DNA of 64,000 nt from positions 1,364,001-1,428,000 of the forward strand of contig CP075494.1 in the NCBI GenBank assembly GCA_021613535.1, in the 5' to 3' direction. The stretch comes from Adineta vaga (Eukaryota; Rotifera). Under the pieces are notes generated by a model, which was given only the letters and a program-made list of their open reading frames with translations, did no database searches and had not been told where the DNA came from. The position numbers and the translations under genes are program-made. Of this stretch, positions 59,663-64,000 are shown piece after piece (within the stretch, counting starts at the first letter, position 1; each line of letters begins with the position of its first letter).

Positions 59663-60909
59663 GCGAGAGAAGTGTCAACATTCCAGAATCATAATTCTGG
59701 AAGATCTAACAAATAATTATTTTTTTCCTCGTAAGTAATCACCATCATTTATTTACTTTTTATTATCACAAGTAGCATGAAATGCGTTTCCGTCAATAAA
59801 CGGTTCAATTCTACAGACATAAAAATGAATCAACGATACATCGAAGAGAAACAGGGGTGAGATGTGGATTAAAGTAAAACACACCCACACCCTGTCTTTT
59901 CTATGTTACAAAACTATATGATGTACTTTTGTTTTTCAGGGTTATCTAAAAGCTATATTGTTTTAGTTTGGTGACTAAAACTATGCAGTGGCTGAATTTT
60001 CTGAAATTTAAGTCTGTTTCTGGTTTTGACACTTCTTCTCTGATTTGAACATTTTCTTGTAAAATCTTTTTATCCAAAGATTATGTTTGTAGATTGTTTT
60101 CGTGAACGATCTTTAACTTCTGTGTAAACGTTTGACTTCACAAGTATTTTCTATTACCTATTGGCATGGTTGATTCTAATGTCTTCCATTGTATTGAAAT
60201 AAAATATCCTGAAAGAATTGATACATGAATGAACAGTATATCAGAGATAAAATAAATTGAGAAAATTACCTATTTGATCTGGTCATTCTGATGATATGGT
60301 TAAGAATTTATACAATGATTACAGTCATGATTTTTTCATCTATGATGAACATCAATATTTTTCATTGGACTAAAATATTGAAAAGAGATCAAAATTGAAC
60401 TTGTTATTCTAAACATTATGTTGTGGTTTCGTAGAAAACCAATATTATATTAAAGATAAATATTCAAGGTCTTCTAGAATTTTCTATTGACTATACTTTC
60501 AAAAATGATGTTTTGCTAGAAATCAATGTTTTTAATTAACAAAATTTTGAATTGATAAATATAAAAGTCATAATTTGAGTTACGTGAGGATATAATGGAT
60601 GGCACGTGAAATAATATGACTTCATCGTGTATTTTACAACATTGTGATGAAATTTTTCGATATTGATTTTTTTAACTGATGATTTATTTTTGTTATTTGT
60701 AATGATATGTAACTGAAATATTCTTCTCTTGTTTGCTTACTTTTTGCAAAATATAGAAATTTGAATATATAGAATAATAGTCACTCTTTTTTTTATAGCA
60801 AAAACAAAAATAATAGAAGCTGATGAATATGTTAAATTAATGAATAAAGAAATAATAAAAAGAAGCGTTACAATATATATATAAAGCATTATTTGATTGT
60901 CTGTTCATA
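59663..60909. other. intergenic stretch with one TG/CA hairpin
   Basis: The hairpin at 59852..59896 is the only structured feature seen; the rest is AT-rich with no gene. Confidence 0.4.
59852..59896. repeat. TG/CA-rich hairpin
   Basis: ACAGGGGTGAGATGTGG with CACACCCACACCCTGT; the tips ACAGGG/CCCTGT pair. Confidence 0.6.
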
Positions 60910-62772
60910 TTAATCAACTTTTGATAGACTTGCAGGAAGTTCACTGATGATAGATATGGTAAATGAACCGGTCATTTCTACTTCTTCAGTTGAAATTACC
61001 AAAAAATAATCGGTCATTGACTGTAATAATCCTTTCCACAGAAATTGATGACCTCTATGTAATCCTCGATAACCTGCGCCTCCACGTATAGGGTATTGTG
61101 ATAACTGAGGATCAAAAGGAACATCGTATAGATCACCCTTGATGAGGATAGTACTATTAGAACAAATAGCGTAATAATCAGTTTTTGAAACATTTACTTG
61201 AATAATTTCATAATAGTAAACTGAATTTGGATATGGACGTTGGTAAAGCAAGAATTTACTCTCGTTAGTCAATGATGATGTATATTCTACTTGTGGTAAA
61301 CTTGTCATGCTCAAAGTTTCTATTCAAATACAAAAACGTATATATTAATCATTGAATGATCTTATATAAGATTTTTTTCTGAAACTCAATGTCAAGTGAC
61401 ACTGATGAGAACTGGTTTTGAACTTAGTTTACCTGTTATATTAATGGGAAATAAACTGATGACTCCAGATCCTGTGATATTGATTGCAAATTCATCGAAT
61501 TCTATGTGTGTTGAGTTATATACAACTAAGTCGTATATTTTCATAGCTTCCAACATAATGCAATTGGTAGAGAAAGAATAAGACTAATTGAAAAATAAGA
61601 AGAGAATATGGATAGAAAATTATCATTACCACCATATTATTTTCTGGATAGAAAGGACGAAATGTTCCATCGTATAAACGACTATGAGCAAAAGTAGAAC
61701 TTTTCAATGCAATTTCATATTTGGTTGTTACTGATACATTAAGTTGAAAAGCTTTATAATAGTGATATAAATATAGATTTGGACAAGGTGACCATATACA
61801 AAATGAAGGACTTTGTGGAGTTAAAGTTGATTGTTCATATACATGATAGTTCGGGAGATCATCTAATGAAAATAATAACACAATTGCTATGTTAATTATG
61901 TAATAAATATATTTCCGATCTTCTAACCTGTTATCTTTACCGACTTTAACTTAATAAGATCTGGACCAGTTACATTAACTGACATGATCAAGGGGGGTTG
62001 ATCATATAAAGGTGCCATTACTAGAGTGTAGTTTGTCATGGTGTATAACAGTAATATTATATTCTGATTTACTGAGTGCTCTGTATTCTCGTTTGTTACT
62101 ATTAAATTGGTATATCGAAAAGCAGGATGAAAACTAGTATTGTAGAGATAATAAGTTATAGTTCCTCTGGTTGAAGTTTGAAAACTAAAATTATAATCTG
62201 CAGTTGTTAAAACATTGAATTCCAAAGCTTCATAATAGTTAGGATATTGAAGACATGGACGTATAGCATTAAATTTATTACTATTTGTCGTCAATACGTA
62301 CGAATGATGAGATGATTTTTGACTTGAAATAACTAATCAAGAAATAGAAAAGATATTTCGTCACATTTTTTATTCCTAATTGGTTGTTTAGATGATTTAC
62401 TGATTATCGATTGCATAGTTGTCTCATTTGTCATGATGCTGCTGCTACCAGTGCTTGTTGAACTGTCTATAAAATAACAATCAGAAGATTTTGTTTTCTT
62501 CAGAATTTCATTTTCAGTTTGTATATTTACTTATTGTCGTTCTTGTCACCGAATCAATAGTAGATGTAAAAGATACATTTTTTGACTTTGTGATCGTATC
62601 TGATCATATCAAATAAAATAAAATTTTCTTTGTCAAAATATACGCAATCATCACCTGTTGATTGACTTTGATTGCTTTTCTTTCGAAGAGAGACAAGAGT
62701 TGCTACAGTAATAACTATTACCACCACTGTAAATACTAGGAATACAATACCAAACTTTAGATATGGATTCAT
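60910..62772 (-). CDS. single-pass membrane protein with three ectodomain repeats
   Basis: Seven exons: 62772..62655, 62599..62531, 62466..62401, 62332..61928, 61862..61630, 61583..61433, 61319..60910. They sum to 1452 nt, giving 483 aa with every join in phase. A TM helix at about 5-28 (FGIVFLVFTVVVIVITVATLV) is followed by a Ser/Thr-rich stalk, then three related repeats: about 86-219, 220-347 and 348-483. Each has a Y-Y-x-x-xx-x-V-N-V aromatic strand (YYEALEFNVL, YYKAFQLNVS, YYYEIIQVNVS), a Leu-Tyr turn (YLYNTSFHP, RLYDGTFRP, DLYDVPFDP) and a closing strand with a Thr-Gly pair (VTGP, ITGSG, MTGSF). The repeats look like beta-sandwich domains akin to bacterial pre-peptidase C-terminal folds, an inference from pattern only. 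It is a type II cell-surface protein with many N-glycosylation sites; ligand unknown. Confidence 0.8.
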
Positions 62773-63264
62773 TGATTGTGTAAAGTCACAGATCTGTTAC
62801 AAATAGAATAAAATATATAAATTTTGATTAAATGAAATAAATTATACTTTTATTTCCAAGAAAAATACTAATATATCATGGTTTTAATAAGTTTTTTTTA
62901 TAATATACGTTTAAGATTTTCTCGAATATTCTATTGACAATTGCTAAAGATCAAATATTGTTAACACGATGTAGAAGTAATAAATCATAATATTCTTTAA
63001 AAAAAGCCTCCAGCATTCTTTCTTCAGATCTCACACCTCTCTTATGGTTATTTTTATTTTAAATCACTCATATATCCAAATGCTTAAAGTAATTTAGATA
63101 ATCTCTCATTTGGATTAATAAATGTGCTGGAGCATTCGACAGTGTTTTTAATTAAAATACCGGTAATATTGTGTTTTTAATAAAAAATATACCACGCTTA
63201 ATGAAAAGCTTAAAATCGTGGATTTTGATTTCCTTATTTCGAACATCTCTCATGAAGTCGGAAC
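62773..63264. other. intergenic spacer
   Basis: Very AT-rich region upstream of the membrane-protein gene; nothing recognised. Confidence 0.4.
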
Positions 63265-63709
63265 GTGCAACCTCTACGTGGTATGAGAGAGAAACTTAAA
63301 GATATCTTTAAGGCTAATGCGCGTACGCAGAAACTATCGGGCAGCAGCGATAGTGAATCGCAACGAAGTAATTCGGACTGCGCTGAAGAAGGAAATGGTA
63401 AACCACTTCAGTATACCTACCAAGAAAATTCAATGAACAGACAATCAACGACGTTTCAAGTTATGGTGCTGGAAGATGAGACCCTCAGGTTGAAAGGCAT
63501 CGAAAGTATGACTGGGGAAGAGCCAAGGTCGAGTACAATTAGTACTGTAAATAATGACGCTATTGAATCAAAACCGAAAGGAAGTTCAATCACTGAGCAA
63601 TACAGATACAAGCGGAAAGACCAAAGCTTTTTAAAAACACACTAAATTGACACATGGAATGTAAGAAGCATGAATCAAGGCAAGCTCGAAATAGTCAAAT
63701 CAGAAATCA
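63265..63709 (+). pseudogene. 5' fragment of a non-LTR (LINE) retrotransposon
   Basis: Open frame from ATG 63265 (MQPLRGMREKLKDIF, then Ser/Asp/Glu-rich) to a TAA at 63643..63645, followed in the same frame by IDTWNVRSMNQGKLEIVKSE, the start of an apurinic-like endonuclease domain as in RTE-type LINEs. The homology stops after about 20 residues where AAGTC-rich repeat DNA begins. LINE endonucleases nick the target for reverse transcription; this copy lacks nearly all of that domain. Confidence 0.5.
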
Positions 63710-63712
63710 GAC

Positions 63713-63895
63713 ATGGGCAAGTCATCGGGTTTTTGACCCAAGTCAAGTCGAGTCGAGTCATAGTCTGTTTCTAAAAATTTCAATTCAAGTCAAGTCAAAT
63801 CATATCTGAAAATCGTCAAGTCGAAGTTAAAATTCAAGTCAAGTCAAGTCATTTGTTGACTTGAAATAAATCGAACCGAATTTAAGTCAAGTGAA
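63713..63895. repeat. AAGTC/GACTT-rich repeat zone
   Basis: Many direct copies of CAAGTC, GAGTC and AAGTCAAGTC with an occasional inverted GACTTG. This is the kind of subterminal zone found at hAT-like element ends, here apparently inserted in or joined to the LINE fragment; it continues toward the window edge. Confidence 0.5.
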
Positions 63896-64000
63896 GCAGA
63901 TTTTTCGCTAAATTTCATCAATCTCATTTATTTTTGAAAAGATCAATATGGTACTTTCATTCTATATGAAAAGAAGTAAATTTTCAACACGATTATAGGC

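Noticed and set aside
1-64000. CRISPR arrays, rRNA genes, bacterial operons with ribosome binding sites
   Set aside because: No regular direct-repeat/spacer arrays or rRNA-like sequence seen; the bacterial-type block at 18-21 kb shows no convincing Shine-Dalgarno sites.

Overview
The window looks like nuclear DNA of a bdelloid rotifer (Adineta/Rotaria-like). It is AT-rich, most introns are 50-60 bp with GT..AG ends, and it holds seven-bladed FG-GAP propeller proteins, divergent rhodopsin-like receptors, a decayed bacterial-type gene block, and many degenerate TGTGGG/CCCACA tracts (TGTGGG is, as I recall, the bdelloid telomere unit). The species call is inference; nothing in the window names it.

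Layout. 0-6.5 kb: a B-box/coiled-coil/beta-propeller gene with one frameshift (-), a PARP-like ADP-ribosyltransferase gene interrupted by a TAA codon (+), and an intact 2OG-Fe(II) oxygenase (-). 7.1-15.5 kb: nested transposons. An apparently intact 6.3-kb EnSpm/CACTA-like element (a four-exon, 795-aa Tnp2-type transposase and a seven-exon, 449-aa BEN-like protein) sits inside the coding sequence of an older transposon gene. 16.6-17.6 kb: GPCR. 18.3-21.2 kb: intronless, frameshifted bacterial-type block (CDP-alcohol phosphatidyltransferase + NTP-transferase + glycosyltransferase 2, then an FkbM methyltransferase 14 bp downstream). 21.3-23.7 kb: cluster of TG/CA-rich hairpins. 24.2-25.2 kb: second GPCR. 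26.0-28.5 kb (+) and 29.1-39.3 kb (-): two convergent FG-GAP membrane-protein genes. The second reads as one 13-exon, 1795-codon frame: three tandem TM-ectodomain-TM modules, a seventh TM and a propeller. 40.2-42.4 kb: hAT relic cut off at a TG/CA hairpin. 43-47.2 kb: SOUL haem-binding protein, a 388-bp fold-back MITE, a small CxxC protein, a 174-bp hAT-type MITE and a MYND-finger protein. 49.6 kb: NHL-repeat relic. 51.0-56.2 kb: a three-exon gene of unknown function whose large intron holds a complete hAT element (52447..55189) with perfect 8-bp target duplications and an intact 625-aa transposase. 57-59.6 kb: two small genes of unknown function. 60.9-62.8 kb: seven-exon single-pass membrane protein with three ectodomain repeats. 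63.3-64 kb: non-LTR retrotransposon 5' fragment abutting AAGTC-rich repeat DNA.

Exon joins were worked out by hand from splice consensus and frame. For the main multi-exon genes the summed exon lengths are multiples of three, which supports the joins. Function statements rest on recognised motifs, not on database searches.
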